A stretch of 64,000 nt of DNA, from the NCBI GenBank assembly GCA_029550965.1, contig JAKPGJ010000022.1, positions 29,389-93,388 of the forward strand. Reading direction: 5' to 3'. The notes below the pieces were generated by a model, which had not been told where the DNA came from, did not search any database, and saw only the letters and a list, made by a program, of their open reading frames with translations. A program made the translations under genes and the position numbers. The stretch's first letter is position 1, and every line of letters starts with the position of its first letter. Below are positions 1 through 8,171 of the stretch, one piece after another. The stretch is from Bacillota bacterium (lineage in GTDB: Bacteria; Bacillota; Clostridia; Oscillospirales; CAG-382).

Positions 1-1
1 A

Positions 2-25
2 GGCAAGTTCAGATTGCCGTTTTAA
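2..25 (+). CDS. ffh: Signal recognition particle protein Ffh, last seven codons (partial)
   Basis: The window opens in frame with GKFRLPF followed by a TAA stop. A short basic stretch ending in a (K/R)LPF-type tail is how many Firmicute Ffh (SRP54) proteins end, and ffh commonly sits directly upstream of rpsP. Only seven residues are visible, so the call rests on this tail plus synteny. The body of the gene lies left of the window. Confidence 0.55.
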   Translation, partial: GKFRLPF

Positions 26-168
26 AAAAGTAAACGCTCGGAGACAGGCGAGCGAATCCCGCTTGTGAAACGAAGCTACACAAGCGATATCAATAAGGTA
101 TAAAAGAGCAGATAAAAATCTTCTCTTTCATATAAAAAACACTTTATATAGTTTTGGAGGAAAAACAC

Positions 169-411
169 ATGGCAGTAAAAATCAGACTTAGAAGACTGGG
201 CGCAAAGAAAGCGCCTTTCTACAGAATCGTCGTAGCGGATTCCCGTTCTCCCAGAGACGGCAGATTCATCGAGGAGCTCGGATACTACAATCCGATGACC
301 GATCCCGCGGACATCAAGGTTGACGTAGAAAAGGCAAAAGCATGGCTTGCAAAAGGCGCGCAGCCGACTGACACGGTCAGAGCGATTCTGAAAAAGACCA
401 ACGTCATATAG
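169..411 (+). CDS. rpsP: 30S ribosomal protein S16
   Basis: This 80-residue protein is a structural component of the small ribosomal subunit needed for 30S assembly. It opens with the family's [14 protein letters not shown] and carries the conserved [26 protein letters not shown] core (residues about 17-42, split here only by description). The ATG at 169 is chosen over an in-frame TTG at 154 because the GGAGG at 156-160 is then a correctly spaced ribosome binding site and homologs start here. It is first of the conserved rpsP-khpA-rimM-trmD run. No promoter is obvious in the 140 bp between ffh and rpsP, so readthrough from ffh is likely. Confidence 0.96.
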   Translation: MAVKIRLRRLGAKKAPFYRIVVADSRSPRDGRFIEELGYYNPMTDPADIKVDVEKAKAWLAKGAQPTDTVRAILKKTNVI

Positions 412-462
412 AGCTCGTCCGCACAGAGTTTTAATTGACTGTCACCATATACAGGAGGACAA

Positions 463-690
463 ATGAAACAGATTCTTTTAGATATCGCCAAATCGATTGT
501 GGACAAACCCGATGAGGTGATCGTGGTTGAAAAGGTCAGCGGCGATACCAGTATTCTCGAACTCTCCGTCGCCAAGGAGGACATGGGCAAGGTCATCGGA
601 AGAGGCGGCAAAATCGCGAAGAGCATTCGAACCATAATGAAAGCGGCAGCGGTAAAAGAAAACAAACGGGTTATCGTGGATATTATTTAG
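463..690 (+). CDS. khpA: KH-domain RNA-binding protein KhpA (YlqC family)
   Basis: A 75-residue single type II KH domain protein, the usual length of the family. The RNA-binding GxxG loop is visible as VIGRGGKIAKSIRTIMKAAA (residues about 43-62). In other Firmicutes KhpA binds RNA, often paired with KhpB/Jag, and affects cell division and sRNA biology. An AGGAGG at 452-457 precedes the ATG. It lies between rpsP and rimM with a 2-base gap to rimM, the classic position of the gene, which suggests a role tied to ribosome production. Confidence 0.92.
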   Translation: MKQILLDIAKSIVDKPDEVIVVEKVSGDTSILELSVAKEDMGKVIGRGGKIAKSIRTIMKAAAVKENKRVIVDII

Positions 691-692
691 CC

Positions 693-1187
693 ATGAGACG
701 CTTTTTGGAAGCAGGCAGATTGACGTCACCGAGAGGAATTAAGGGAGAGGTTCGCTTCGACTGCTGGTGCGACAGCCCGGAATTCCTCATCGGTGTCAGC
801 CGTTTTTATTTAGACGACAAGGGCGAGCGGTTTCTGACGGTCAAGCAGTACCGCCCGACCATTCCGTCGATTCTTTTTGAAGGATACGAGGATCGTACTG
901 CGGCAGGCGCGCTTGCGGGCAAAATCATATACTTCGACCGCAACGACGTCACCCTCGAGGAGGGCGTCTGCTTCAACGACGACCTTCTTTCGCTGCCGGT
1001 ATTCGACGTCGATTCCGGCGAACAGATCGGCGTTCTTGAACGGATCGACGAGGGCGTTATGAATGATTTTTATTTCGTCCGCGGCGAGAAGAACAGTTAT
1101 TATATTCCCGTCCGGGACGAGTTTGTCAAAGAAATCAGTCTGGAAGCCGGAATCAAGGTAAAACTGATTGAAGGTTTAGAACTGTAA
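693..1187 (+). CDS. rimM: Ribosome maturation factor RimM
   Basis: The 164-residue protein has the normal RimM length. The N-terminal RimM beta-barrel starts at the conserved LEAGRLTSPRGIKGEVRF-type segment (residues 5-22), and the C-terminal PRC-barrel region contains IGVLERIDEG and YYIPVRDEFVKEI. RimM binds ribosomal protein S19 and helps 30S head maturation. It follows khpA by 2 bases and its TAA stop touches a possible ATG of trmD (TAATG), so the two are probably translationally coupled. Confidence 0.95.
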   Translation: MRRFLEAGRLTSPRGIKGEVRFDCWCDSPEFLIGVSRFYLDDKGERFLTVKQYRPTIPSILFEGYEDRTAAGALAGKIIYFDRNDVTLEEGVCFNDDLLSLPVFDVDSGEQIGVLERIDEGVMNDFYFVRGEKNSYYIPVRDEFVKEISLEAGIKVKLIEGLEL

Positions 1188-1210
1188 TGGATCAGAGTGA
1201 GGATTTACCA

Positions 1211-1912
1211 GTGCGTTTTGAAGTTTTAACGCTTTTTCCCGAGATGCTCGAGGGATTTTTTAAAAGCAGCATTTTAGGCAGAGCGGCCGCGCAGGGCTAT
1301 ATTGAAATTAACTGCACGAACATCCGCGATTACACCAAAAACAAGCACCGTAAGGTGGACGACACGCCGTACGGCGGCGGCTACGGCATGATTATGGCGT
1401 GCCAGCCGGTCGTGGACTGCATCCGCGCGGTAAAGGCAAAGCTCCCGAACGGCTGCGACAAGGAAAAGACAAGGGTTATCTATATGTCGCCGCAGGGCAA
1501 GCTTTTTGACCAGAAAAAAGCGCACGAGCTGAAACGATACGAGAACCTGATTCTGCTGTGCGGGCATTACGAGGGCATCGACGAGCGGATTATCGAGCTT
1601 GAGGTGGACGAGGAGCTATCGGTCGGCAATTATGTGCTGACCGGCGGAGAGCTGCCCGCCGCGATTGTGGTGGACGCGGTCTCCCGTTTGGTGGACGGCG
1701 TTCTGCCCTCGCCGCTGTGCTATGAGGACGAGAGTTTGCAGAACGGTCTGCTGGAGCATCCGCAGTACACCCGCCCGCGCGTCTTTGAAGGGCTTGCGGT
1801 GCCGGAAGTGTTAATCAACGGCAACCACGCCATGCAGGAAGCGTGGAAAAAGGAGCAGGCGTTAAAGCGCACGCTGGAAAAACGACCGGACTTACTCAAG
1901 GATAAAACATAA
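1211..1912 (+). CDS. trmD: tRNA (guanine37-N1)-methyltransferase
   Basis: TrmD is a SPOUT-family enzyme that makes m1G37 in tRNAs reading CNN codons and so prevents +1 frameshifting. The trefoil-knot SAM site is visible as YMSPQGKLFDQKKA and LLCGHYEGIDERI, followed by the VGNYVLTGGELPA loop. The GTG at 1211 is preferred because GAGG at 1199-1202 gives an 8-base spacing and the protein then begins with the family's (M)RFEVLTLFPEM. An in-frame ATG at 1187 overlapping the rimM stop would add eight residues and remains possible. The usual downstream neighbour rplS is absent. Confidence 0.94.
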   Translation: MRFEVLTLFPEMLEGFFKSSILGRAAAQGYIEINCTNIRDYTKNKHRKVDDTPYGGGYGMIMACQPVVDCIRAVKAKLPNGCDKEKTRVIYMSPQGKLFDQKKAHELKRYENLILLCGHYEGIDERIIELEVDEELSVGNYVLTGGELPAAIVVDAVSRLVDGVLPSPLCYEDESLQNGLLEHPQYTRPRVFEGLAVPEVLINGNHAMQEAWKKEQALKRTLEKRPDLLKDKT

Positions 1913-1941
1913 TGAGAGCGGTATGACGCCGCGGATATATT

Positions 1942-3792
1942 GTGGATATGGACAACGCTGCAAGAACAAAAAAGAATTACAAGGGCAGTTTGATAAAAAG
2001 GCTTATTCGCGAGAGCCTTATTTTGTCCTGTCTAAATAAGCTGTCCGACCGAATCTTCAAGCTGTTCTCGGCCGGCGTTTTTTATCTTGTTTTCTGCGGC
2101 TGCAATGAAGCGGACAATCTGCTCAAAAACGGCGTCTGGGGCAGGATCGCCTCCAAGTTTAAAGCTGTCCGGCTGAAGCGGTTTATCGCATCTGGCATCG
2201 AAAAAAGTTTTTTAGTAAACGAGTACAGGCGGCTGGTCGGCCATCTGCTGTCGGCTTCGCTGCGCACGTACGGAATTTTCTTCTGTTCTTTCGGCATATA
2301 CAGCACGGGCATTTATTTCGCCAAACTGTATTCCTACATCGCGACGGTGCCGGGAGAGGATGAGATCATCGTCTGCGCCCTTTTGATTCTTGCCGGCATA
2401 CCGATGCTGTTTTCCAAAAGAAGCATCTGCGGCGTTTTAAAGACCAGCCGGGTTTTCAGGGGACTTTTTATCAACATATTCGGCGTCAACGAGCTTGCTT
2501 TGCGCGAGCGCGCGACGCCTCGGACCTACGGAACCGCGGCGTTCATATTCGGCACGTTTACCGGGCTGCTCGCCGCTTTTGTAAGCCCGGCGCTGATTGC
2601 CGCGGCCTTGGTGTTTACCGTAATCAGCTTTTCCATACTGTATTCACCCGAGCTCGGCGTTCTGCTGTCGGTTTTTTTGTTTCCGCTGATATCGGTTCGG
2701 GTGCTCGCGACCCTGCTTGCGGTCACCACCGTTTGCTATCTTTTAAAAGTGTTGCGGGCAAAGCGCAACCTGGTTTTTAAAACGGCGGATGTTTTTGTGT
2801 TCTTCTTTGCGTTGTATATCGTCGCAATCGGACTGCTTTCGGGCAGCGGCGGGCAGATCCGGGCGCTGTATCTGCTTTGCTTTTTGACTTCGTATTTCTT
2901 AACGGCCAACCTGATCGCGTCCGAAAAGCTTTTCCGGCAGGCAATGGTCAGCCTATGCGCGGGCGCAGGCATCAGCTGCGCTTTGTATGTATTGCAGGAT
3001 TTAACCGGCGCGAATATCCGGTATTTGTCCGATTTTATGGCGGATACGCTGGCGGGCAGAAGCGGTTTCGGCTATTTTCTCGTAATGCTTTTGCCGCTGT
3101 CTGTCGCGCTGGCGAAAGTGAGCCATAACAGAAAGACGAAGGGCGCGCTGCTGATTCTTTCGACCTTCACGGCGGCCTGCGTCGTTTTAACCGGCGACAA
3201 ACTGATTATAACCGCCGCGTATATCGCGCTGTCGCTGTATATCCTTTTGTCCAGTAAAAATATCCTTACGACATTGCTTGCGGTCGGCACCGTAACCGTT
3301 GTCATCAGCTTCGCGATACCAATCGTGCCGTTTTTAAACGATATTTTCTCGACGCCGAACAAGGCGTACGCCGACGAAGGCGTCCATAAGGTGATTCAGG
3401 CGTATTTCGCGACGGGAGTCGGCGTCGGCGACAAAGCGCTGCGGGTCGCGGCGAACAAAATCGGCGCGGCCGGCGGAACCCTTACGGTTGGACTTTTCGA
3501 CCGGCTGATCGCGGAAGGTGGAGTTTTTACGCTCTTTGTCTTCGCGCTTACGGTGTATTTCATCCTGCAGCGCGCGCTGTACTGCATTTTTAAGCTGGAG
3601 CGAACTTCGATTAATACCATAGCCGCTTCGTTCGCCGCCGTGCTGATCATGTTTATCGCGCTCGGGCTGTTCTACGATGTTTGGGACGACATCCGGATGT
3701 ATATGCTGTTCTGGCTGGTATGCGGTTTGACCACCGCCGCGCGGAACGTGTACGGAAGGGCGGTTTACAAAAGGGAGGATTTAACGCGATGA
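1942..3792 (+). CDS. O-antigen ligase/Wzy-like polytopic membrane protein
   Basis: A 616-residue integral membrane protein with roughly a dozen hydrophobic segments. A basic soluble N-terminal region of about 95 residues precedes the first helices. Residues about 320-540 resemble the Wzy_C/O-antigen ligase core: helices flank a long extracytoplasmic loop with GVGVGDKALRV and a GLFDRLIAEGG motif. Family members transfer or polymerise glycans on lipid carriers at the outer membrane face; substrate is unknown here. Start is GTG 1942 or ATG 1948; neither has a strong ribosome binding site. The stop overlaps the next gene (ATGA), implying coupling to the DUF4330 proteins. Confidence 0.72.
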   Translation: MDMDNAARTKKNYKGSLIKRLIRESLILSCLNKLSDRIFKLFSAGVFYLVFCGCNEADNLLKNGVWGRIASKFKAVRLKRFIASGIEKSFLVNEYRRLVGHLLSASLRTYGIFFCSFGIYSTGIYFAKLYSYIATVPGEDEIIVCALLILAGIPMLFSKRSICGVLKTSRVFRGLFINIFGVNELALRERATPRTYGTAAFIFGTFTGLLAAFVSPALIAAALVFTVISFSILYSPELGVLLSVFLFPLISVRVLATLLAVTTVCYLLKVLRAKRNLVFKTADVFVFFFALYIVAIGLLSGSGGQIRALYLLCFLTSYFLTANLIASEKLFRQAMVSLCAGAGISCALYVLQDLTGANIRYLSDFMADTLAGRSGFGYFLVMLLPLSVALAKVSHNRKTKGALLILSTFTAACVVLTGDKLIITAAYIALSLYILLSSKNILTTLLAVGTVTVVISFAIPIVPFLNDIFSTPNKAYADEGVHKVIQAYFATGVGVGDKALRVAANKIGAAGGTLTVGLFDRLIAEGGVFTLFVFALTVYFILQRALYCIFKLERTSINTIAASFAAVLIMFIALGLFYDVWDDIRMYMLFWLVCGLTTAARNVYGRAVYKREDLTR

Positions 3793-4277
3793 AAGTAAAG
3801 CAGAAAACCAAAAGCCGCGGCATACTTTTCGATATTGTCATCGCTCTGCTCGTAATCGGCGCCGTCGGCGCGGCGATCTATTTTGGCGTCAGGCCGGAAG
3901 AGGTGCAAACAGTCCAGATCGAGTACACGGTCGTTTTTGATTCGGTAAAAAAAGAAATCGCCGGCAACGTGATGCCGAAGGAAACCTTCCTTTCCGAGGA
4001 CGGCGAGAACATGGGCGTTATTATTTCCGCGCTCGTGGACGACAAGGTGATTTCGGTTTTCGATGCAACCGCCGAATCGGATTATGAATATAGTTATAAA
4101 AAGAATATTTCGGACGAATACAAGACCGTCAGAGCGAATGTGTCCGCGTATGCGACTTACGAAAACGGAAGTTTCTATATCGGCGGAAAGGCGATTCGCG
4201 CGGGGGAGCAAATCGTACTCAGGCTGAACGATTTTTACGGCGTTGCGCATATAACGAATGTAACCGTTAAAGACTAA
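3789..4277 (+). CDS. DUF4330 family membrane-anchored protein (first of two)
   Basis: A 162-residue protein: short basic N-terminus, one transmembrane helix (about residues 11-31, FDIVIALLVIGAVGAAIYF), then an extracytoplasmic beta-rich domain. Topology and placement match DUF4330 proteins, which have no established function. GGGAGG at 3773-3778 precedes the ATG at 3789, which overlaps the stop of the ligase-like gene by four bases. It is a diverged paralog-like companion of the next gene (same single-helix layout). An accessory role in export or assembly of a surface polymer is inference from the neighbour only. Confidence 0.6.
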   Translation: MKVKQKTKSRGILFDIVIALLVIGAVGAAIYFGVRPEEVQTVQIEYTVVFDSVKKEIAGNVMPKETFLSEDGENMGVIISALVDDKVISVFDATAESDYEYSYKKNISDEYKTVRANVSAYATYENGSFYIGGKAIRAGEQIVLRLNDFYGVAHITNVTVKD

Positions 4278-4298
4278 GCGGGAAAGGACGGCAGAAAA

Positions 4299-4796
4299 AT
4301 GGCATCGAATGAGATTACAAACGACAGGCTGTCGGAATACAGAACGCGGTTCAACATACTGGACGTTGTCATTATCGTCGTAATTGCCGCTCTTATCGCC
4401 GGTTTGTTCTTCCGGGAAAACATCGTCAGCATGTTCAAAACCGAAGAAATGTCGGATATTACGTATGTCTTTGAGATAAAGGGACTGGAAAGGACCAAGC
4501 TGTCCAGTCTGACCGAGAACGTTCGGCTCACCGATAAAAACAGCGGGAAGGATATGGGCAGAATCAAGCTCGTAAACGCCGTCAATTCCTACGCCACCGA
4601 ATATAAAGCCGACGGAACCGCCGTCAAGATTAAGAGAGACGGGTACTGCGACGCGGTGGTAACCGCTGTCGCGAAAGGGTTTAAGAGCGATACGGGCGTT
4701 TATTTAGAGGGCGAACTGCTGATCGTTCCGGGTCAAACCTTTACGATTTACACGGCTACCGCAACCTATAATGTGACAATTTTGGCTGTAAATTAG
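4299..4796 (+). CDS. DUF4330 domain-containing protein (second of two)
   Basis: A 165-residue protein with the DUF4330 layout: a hydrophilic lead, the NILDVVIIVVIAALIAGLFF helix (about residues 20-39) and a periplasm-like C-terminal domain. It lies 21 bases after the first DUF4330 gene with AAAGGA upstream of the ATG, so the ligase-like gene and both DUF4330 genes look like one operon. The function is unknown. The following 120 bp has no convincing terminator but does have a new promoter at 4863. Confidence 0.66.
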   Translation: MASNEITNDRLSEYRTRFNILDVVIIVVIAALIAGLFFRENIVSMFKTEEMSDITYVFEIKGLERTKLSSLTENVRLTDKNSGKDMGRIKLVNAVNSYATEYKADGTAVKIKRDGYCDAVVTAVAKGFKSDTGVYLEGELLIVPGQTFTIYTATATYNVTILAVN

Positions 4797-4862
4797 CATG
4801 AATATACAAAAATCTATTTTGGAAGTTTAATAAATTTATCAATTTATCCCAAAGTTTATCTA

Positions 4863-4891
4863 TTGTATAAAACTATGTCTTGTGTTATAAT
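4863..4891 (+). promoter_or_regulatory. Sigma-A-type promoter of the HPr gene
   Basis: TTGTAT at 4863-4868 and TATAAT at 4886-4891 are separated by exactly 17 bp in an AT-rich gap, 30 bp upstream of the HPr start. Confidence 0.75.
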
Positions 4892-4920
4892 TATCCTAAT
4901 ATCACTGGGGGTATAAATCA

Positions 4921-5184
4921 ATGCTAAGTAAGAATATTACCATACAAAACTCTGTGGGACTTCATGCAAGGCCTGCCACTTACTTTATTCAAAAAGCCAA
5001 TTCTTACAAGAGCTCTATTTGGATAGAGAACAGCGACAGACGCGCCAACGCAAAAAGTCTTCTTGGTGTACTTTCTCTTGGCATTTCCAAGGGAGACGAG
5101 ATAACCATTCTTGCTGACGGTGTTGACGAGCAGGAAGCAGTGGACGGATTGGTCGAGTTGATTTTAAAAGGATTTAACGAATAA
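4921..5184 (+). CDS. ptsH: HPr family phosphocarrier protein
   Basis: An 87-residue HPr. The PTS-active histidine falls at residue 15 in GLHARPA, and the regulatory serine at residue 46 in NAKSLLGVLSLGI, so it has both the enzyme I phosphorylation site and the HPr-kinase site. It can therefore serve sugar transport and, in Firmicutes, CcpA-mediated catabolite control; a Crh (no His15) is excluded. Enzyme I is not beside it. It has its own promoter and is followed by a hairpin with a T-run before uvrC, so it is probably a single-gene unit. Confidence 0.93.
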   Translation: MLSKNITIQNSVGLHARPATYFIQKANSYKSSIWIENSDRRANAKSLLGVLSLGISKGDEITILADGVDEQEAVDGLVELILKGFNE

Positions 5185-5245
5185 TATACGATAGATATCA
5201 GAATATCCGGTCTGAGGAATTCTGTTATGCGATTGAAGGGAACAA

Positions 5246-5285
5246 GCCTTGGGCTCATTTCTTAATATGAGTTCAGGGCGTTTTT
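5246..5285 (+). terminator. Intrinsic terminator after the HPr gene
   Basis: A 13-bp imperfect stem (5246-5258 with 5267-5279, three G-U pairs) with an 8-base loop is followed by TTTTT at 5281-5285. Confidence 0.65.
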
Positions 5286-5300
5286 ATTCAGAAAACGGTT

Positions 5301-7130
5301 ATGACGAAAGAAGAGTTACTGGAAAAAGCGAAACTGCTTCCGCCCACACCCGGTGTTTATATGATGAAGAACCGCGCGGGCAAGGTGATTTACGTTGGTA
5401 AATCAAAAGCTTTGCGCAACAGGGTAACCAGCTATTTTGCCCCTTACCAGAACCATTACGGAAAAACCCTTAAAATGGTAAACTCGGTTTACGATTTTGA
5501 GGTGTATCATACCAAAACGGAGCTTGAGGCGCTGCTGCTGGAAAATCAGTTCATTAAGCAGTACATGCCCCGATACAATATTAAGCTGAAGGACAGTTCG
5601 GGGTATCCGTATATATACGTAACCAACGAGCGGTATCCGAAAATCGGCTTTACCACCCGCCGCCAGAACGACAAGGACCGCTATTTCGGGCCGTTTTCGT
5701 CCATTACGGTCGCCAAAAACATCGTGGAACTGGTGCAGAAAACCTTTCAGCTGCCCTCCTGCAGCCGGCGTTTTCCTGAAGATATCGGAAAAATGCGCCC
5801 CTGCCTGAACTACTACATCAAACAGTGCGCCGCGCCCTGTATTCCGAACCATATTACGGAAAAGGAATACAACGAGCTGGTCGAGGAGGCGTTGCACTTC
5901 CTGCGGGGCGATTACGGTTCGCTGATTCAGAAACTGAAGGAGAAAATGGAGGAAGCGTCGGAGCAGATGCTGTTCGAGCAGGCGGCGAAGTACCGCGACA
6001 GAATCCGCGCGCTCCAGAAAATCGGGGACAAACAGCAGATTGTCGCGTCCCCGCAGACCGAAGCGGATATATTCGGGCTTTATACCGACGATTTGGGCAG
6101 CGCGCTCGTCATATTCTTTGTCAGAGGCGGCGCGATTATCGACCGCGAGAGCTTCTTTTTCGGCGCCGACGAGATTATCAGCAGCGGTTCGCTGAGCACG
6201 TTCATGCAGCGCTTTTACGAGCTGCGGGAGTATATTCCGAAAAAAATCTATGTCGATTTTGCGCTTGCGAAGGACGACCAAGAACTGATCGAGGGCTGGC
6301 TTTCGGACACCGGCGGCTATAAGGTGCGCATTACCAGGCCGGAGCGCGGCGATATGAAGGCGCTTGCCAGCCGCGCGAGCGAGAACGCAAAGCAGTTATT
6401 GCTGCAAAAGCGCGCCGAGGAGGATAAAAACAACGACTTTTTGGTATCCCTCGCGTCGTTTCTGCAGCTTGGGATTGTTCCGGACAGGATAGAGGCATAC
6501 GATATTTCCAACAGCGGCGGCGAACACACCACCTGCGGCATGATTGTGCTGGAGCGCGGACGCTTTGTCAAAAAGAAATACCGTTCCTTCAACATCAAAA
6601 CCGCCGCCGGGCAGGACGATTACGGCGCTTTGCGGGAAGCGTTGGAAAGACGGTTCTCGCATTCCGACGACGAGGAGGGCTGGGAGTACCCGGACCTGAT
6701 TTTGATGGACGGCGGCGCCGGACAGGTTTCGATCGCAAAGGAAGTGCTGGCACAGCGCGGGCTGGATATCGCCGTTTACGGAATGGTCAAGGACGAACAC
6801 CACAAGACCCGGACGCTGACCGACGGACAGGGCGAGCTTTCGCTCAACAAGCGTCAGGATATCTTTGTGTTTATTTATAAAATACAGGAAGAAGTTCACC
6901 GATACGCGCTGGCAAGAATGGACATTCAGCGCAGAAAAACCGTAAAAAAGAGCTCGCTGACCCAAATCAAAGGCGTCGGCGAGGTCAAAGCGAAGCAGCT
7001 GCTCGACCACTTCGGCAGCTATCAGGCGCTCAAAAACGCGACCGTAGCGCAGTTGGCCGAAGTGAAGGGTATAAATCAAAGCCTTGCGGAAACAATTTAT
7101 AAAGAACTTCACGAAGAAAAGAAAGGTTAG
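5301..7130 (+). CDS. uvrC: Excinuclease ABC subunit C
   Basis: UvrC makes both incisions around a lesion in nucleotide excision repair after UvrB loading. The 609-residue protein has all parts in order: GIY-YIG nuclease (GVYMMKNRAGKVIYVGKSKALRNRV-type start, about residues 14-38 described in pieces), a UvrB-interacting UVR motif (about 205-240), the RNase H-like 5' nuclease region with MDGGAGQVSIA, and C-terminal helix-hairpin-helix motifs (QIKGVGEVKAKQLLDHFGS). The ribosome binding site is weak. uvrB and uvrA are 23 kb away, so the excinuclease genes are split between two loci. rsmD follows after 2 bases. Confidence 0.97.
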   Translation: MTKEELLEKAKLLPPTPGVYMMKNRAGKVIYVGKSKALRNRVTSYFAPYQNHYGKTLKMVNSVYDFEVYHTKTELEALLLENQFIKQYMPRYNIKLKDSSGYPYIYVTNERYPKIGFTTRRQNDKDRYFGPFSSITVAKNIVELVQKTFQLPSCSRRFPEDIGKMRPCLNYYIKQCAAPCIPNHITEKEYNELVEEALHFLRGDYGSLIQKLKEKMEEASEQMLFEQAAKYRDRIRALQKIGDKQQIVASPQTEADIFGLYTDDLGSALVIFFVRGGAIIDRESFFFGADEIISSGSLSTFMQRFYELREYIPKKIYVDFALAKDDQELIEGWLSDTGGYKVRITRPERGDMKALASRASENAKQLLLQKRAEEDKNNDFLVSLASFLQLGIVPDRIEAYDISNSGGEHTTCGMIVLERGRFVKKKYRSFNIKTAAGQDDYGALREALERRFSHSDDEEGWEYPDLILMDGGAGQVSIAKEVLAQRGLDIAVYGMVKDEHHKTRTLTDGQGELSLNKRQDIFVFIYKIQEEVHRYALARMDIQRRKTVKKSSLTQIKGVGEVKAKQLLDHFGSYQALKNATVAQLAEVKGINQSLAETIYKELHEEKKG

Positions 7131-7132
7131 CT

Positions 7133-7684
7133 ATGAGAATAATCACAGGTTCTGCAAAAGGCACTAAGCTGATGACGTTGGAAGGGGAAGATACGAGACC
7201 GACGACCGAGAAGGTCAAGGAAGCGATCTTCTCCGCGATTCAGTTTGAACTGGCGGAAAGAAGCGTGCTCGACCTGTTCGGCGGAAGCGGACAGCTTGCG
7301 CTGGAAGCGCTTTCAAGAGGCGCGAAAAACGCGGTCATCGTTGATTTCAGCCGGGCGGCGACGGAGGTTATCAAGGCGAACGCCATCAAAACCAAGCTGA
7401 TGGAAAAATGCCGCATCGTGACCGCGGACTGGCGGGATTACCTCAAAGGCGCGAAAGGGAAGGAGTCCTTCGGGCTTGTGTTTCTGGACCCGCCGTACCA
7501 GGCAGGCATTTTGGACGAAGTATTAAAAGCAATTTACGCTTCGGATATCCTTGCGCCGGACGCGATTATTGTCTGCGAGAGCGACAAGGACAACGTTCCG
7601 GAACCGCTGGACAATACCGCGCAAAGGCTGTATAGGCACGGAAAAACCTATGTTTCGATTATAAGAAGTCAAAAAACCGATTGA
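7133..7684 (+). CDS. rsmD: 16S rRNA (guanine966-N2)-methyltransferase RsmD
   Basis: The 183-residue Rossmann methyltransferase has the family start MRIITGSAKG, the RPTTEKVKEAIFS segment, the SAM-binding VLDLFGGSGQLALEALSRGA (about residues 43-62) and the catalytic FLDPPYQAG motif typical of N6/N2 amino methyltransferases. It methylates G966 of 16S rRNA. It is followed 16 bases later by coaD, and the rsmD-coaD pairing is widely conserved in Firmicutes. Confidence 0.95.
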   Translation: MRIITGSAKGTKLMTLEGEDTRPTTEKVKEAIFSAIQFELAERSVLDLFGGSGQLALEALSRGAKNAVIVDFSRAATEVIKANAIKTKLMEKCRIVTADWRDYLKGAKGKESFGLVFLDPPYQAGILDEVLKAIYASDILAPDAIIVCESDKDNVPEPLDNTAQRLYRHGKTYVSIIRSQKTD

Positions 7685-7700
7685 GAAAGGGATATTGAAG

Positions 7701-8171
7701 TTGAAAACAGCAATCGTAACCGGCAGCTTCGACCCGATCACGGTCGGGCATTACGACGTCATCCTGCGCGCGGCGGAACTGTTTCCGCGCGTCGTCGTCG
7801 CGGTGCTGGACAATACCGAAAAGCGTTTCTACTTTTCGCCGGAAAAACGCCTGAAATCGGTTCAAAAGAGTTTTGAGGACGACAAAAAAATCGAGGTTCT
7901 GCTTTGGAACGGCATGCTCGCGGATTTTATCCTGCAGATCGACCGGCCGGTCATCGTGCGGGGCGCGCGGAACTCGGTTGATTTTGAGTACGAGCGCATG
8001 CTCTATGAAATCAACCGGACGCTCGCCGGCGTCGAGAGCGTCATACTGCCCGCGAAAAAGGAGTATGAATATATCAGCTCGACTTTTGTCCGCGAGCTTT
8101 TAAAATACGACAAACCGCTGGACGGCTACGTTCCGGCAAAAGCGATTGAGGTTTTATTGGCAGATGAGTAA
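7701..8171 (+). CDS. coaD: Phosphopantetheine adenylyltransferase
   Basis: CoaD converts 4'-phosphopantetheine and ATP to dephospho-CoA, the penultimate CoA step. The nucleotidyltransferase T/HxGH signature is present as TGSFDPITVGHYDVI, and the C-terminal ISSTFVRELLKY motif (the ISSSxxR type) is intact. The TTG at 7701 is preferred, giving the family's MKTAIVTGSFDP start with AAAGG at 7686-7690; a TTG at 7695 would add two residues but sits too close to that site. Length is 156 residues, normal for the family. Confidence 0.94.
   Translation: MKTAIVTGSFDPITVGHYDVILRAAELFPRVVVAVLDNTEKRFYFSPEKRLKSVQKSFEDDKKIEVLLWNGMLADFILQIDRPVIVRGARNSVDFEYERMLYEINRTLAGVESVILPAKKEYEYISSTFVRELLKYDKPLDGYVPAKAIEVLLADE

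Noticed and set aside
5200..5290. Possible T-box or other riboswitch before uvrC
   Set aside because: The conserved T-box bases and specifier loop were not found; the stem plus T-run reads as the terminator of the HPr gene.
5403..6281. Long open frame of 292 codons on the minus strand
   Set aside because: It lies wholly inside uvrC on the opposite strand, is rich in Arg/His/Gln without motifs and is the usual shadow of a GC-rich codon pattern.
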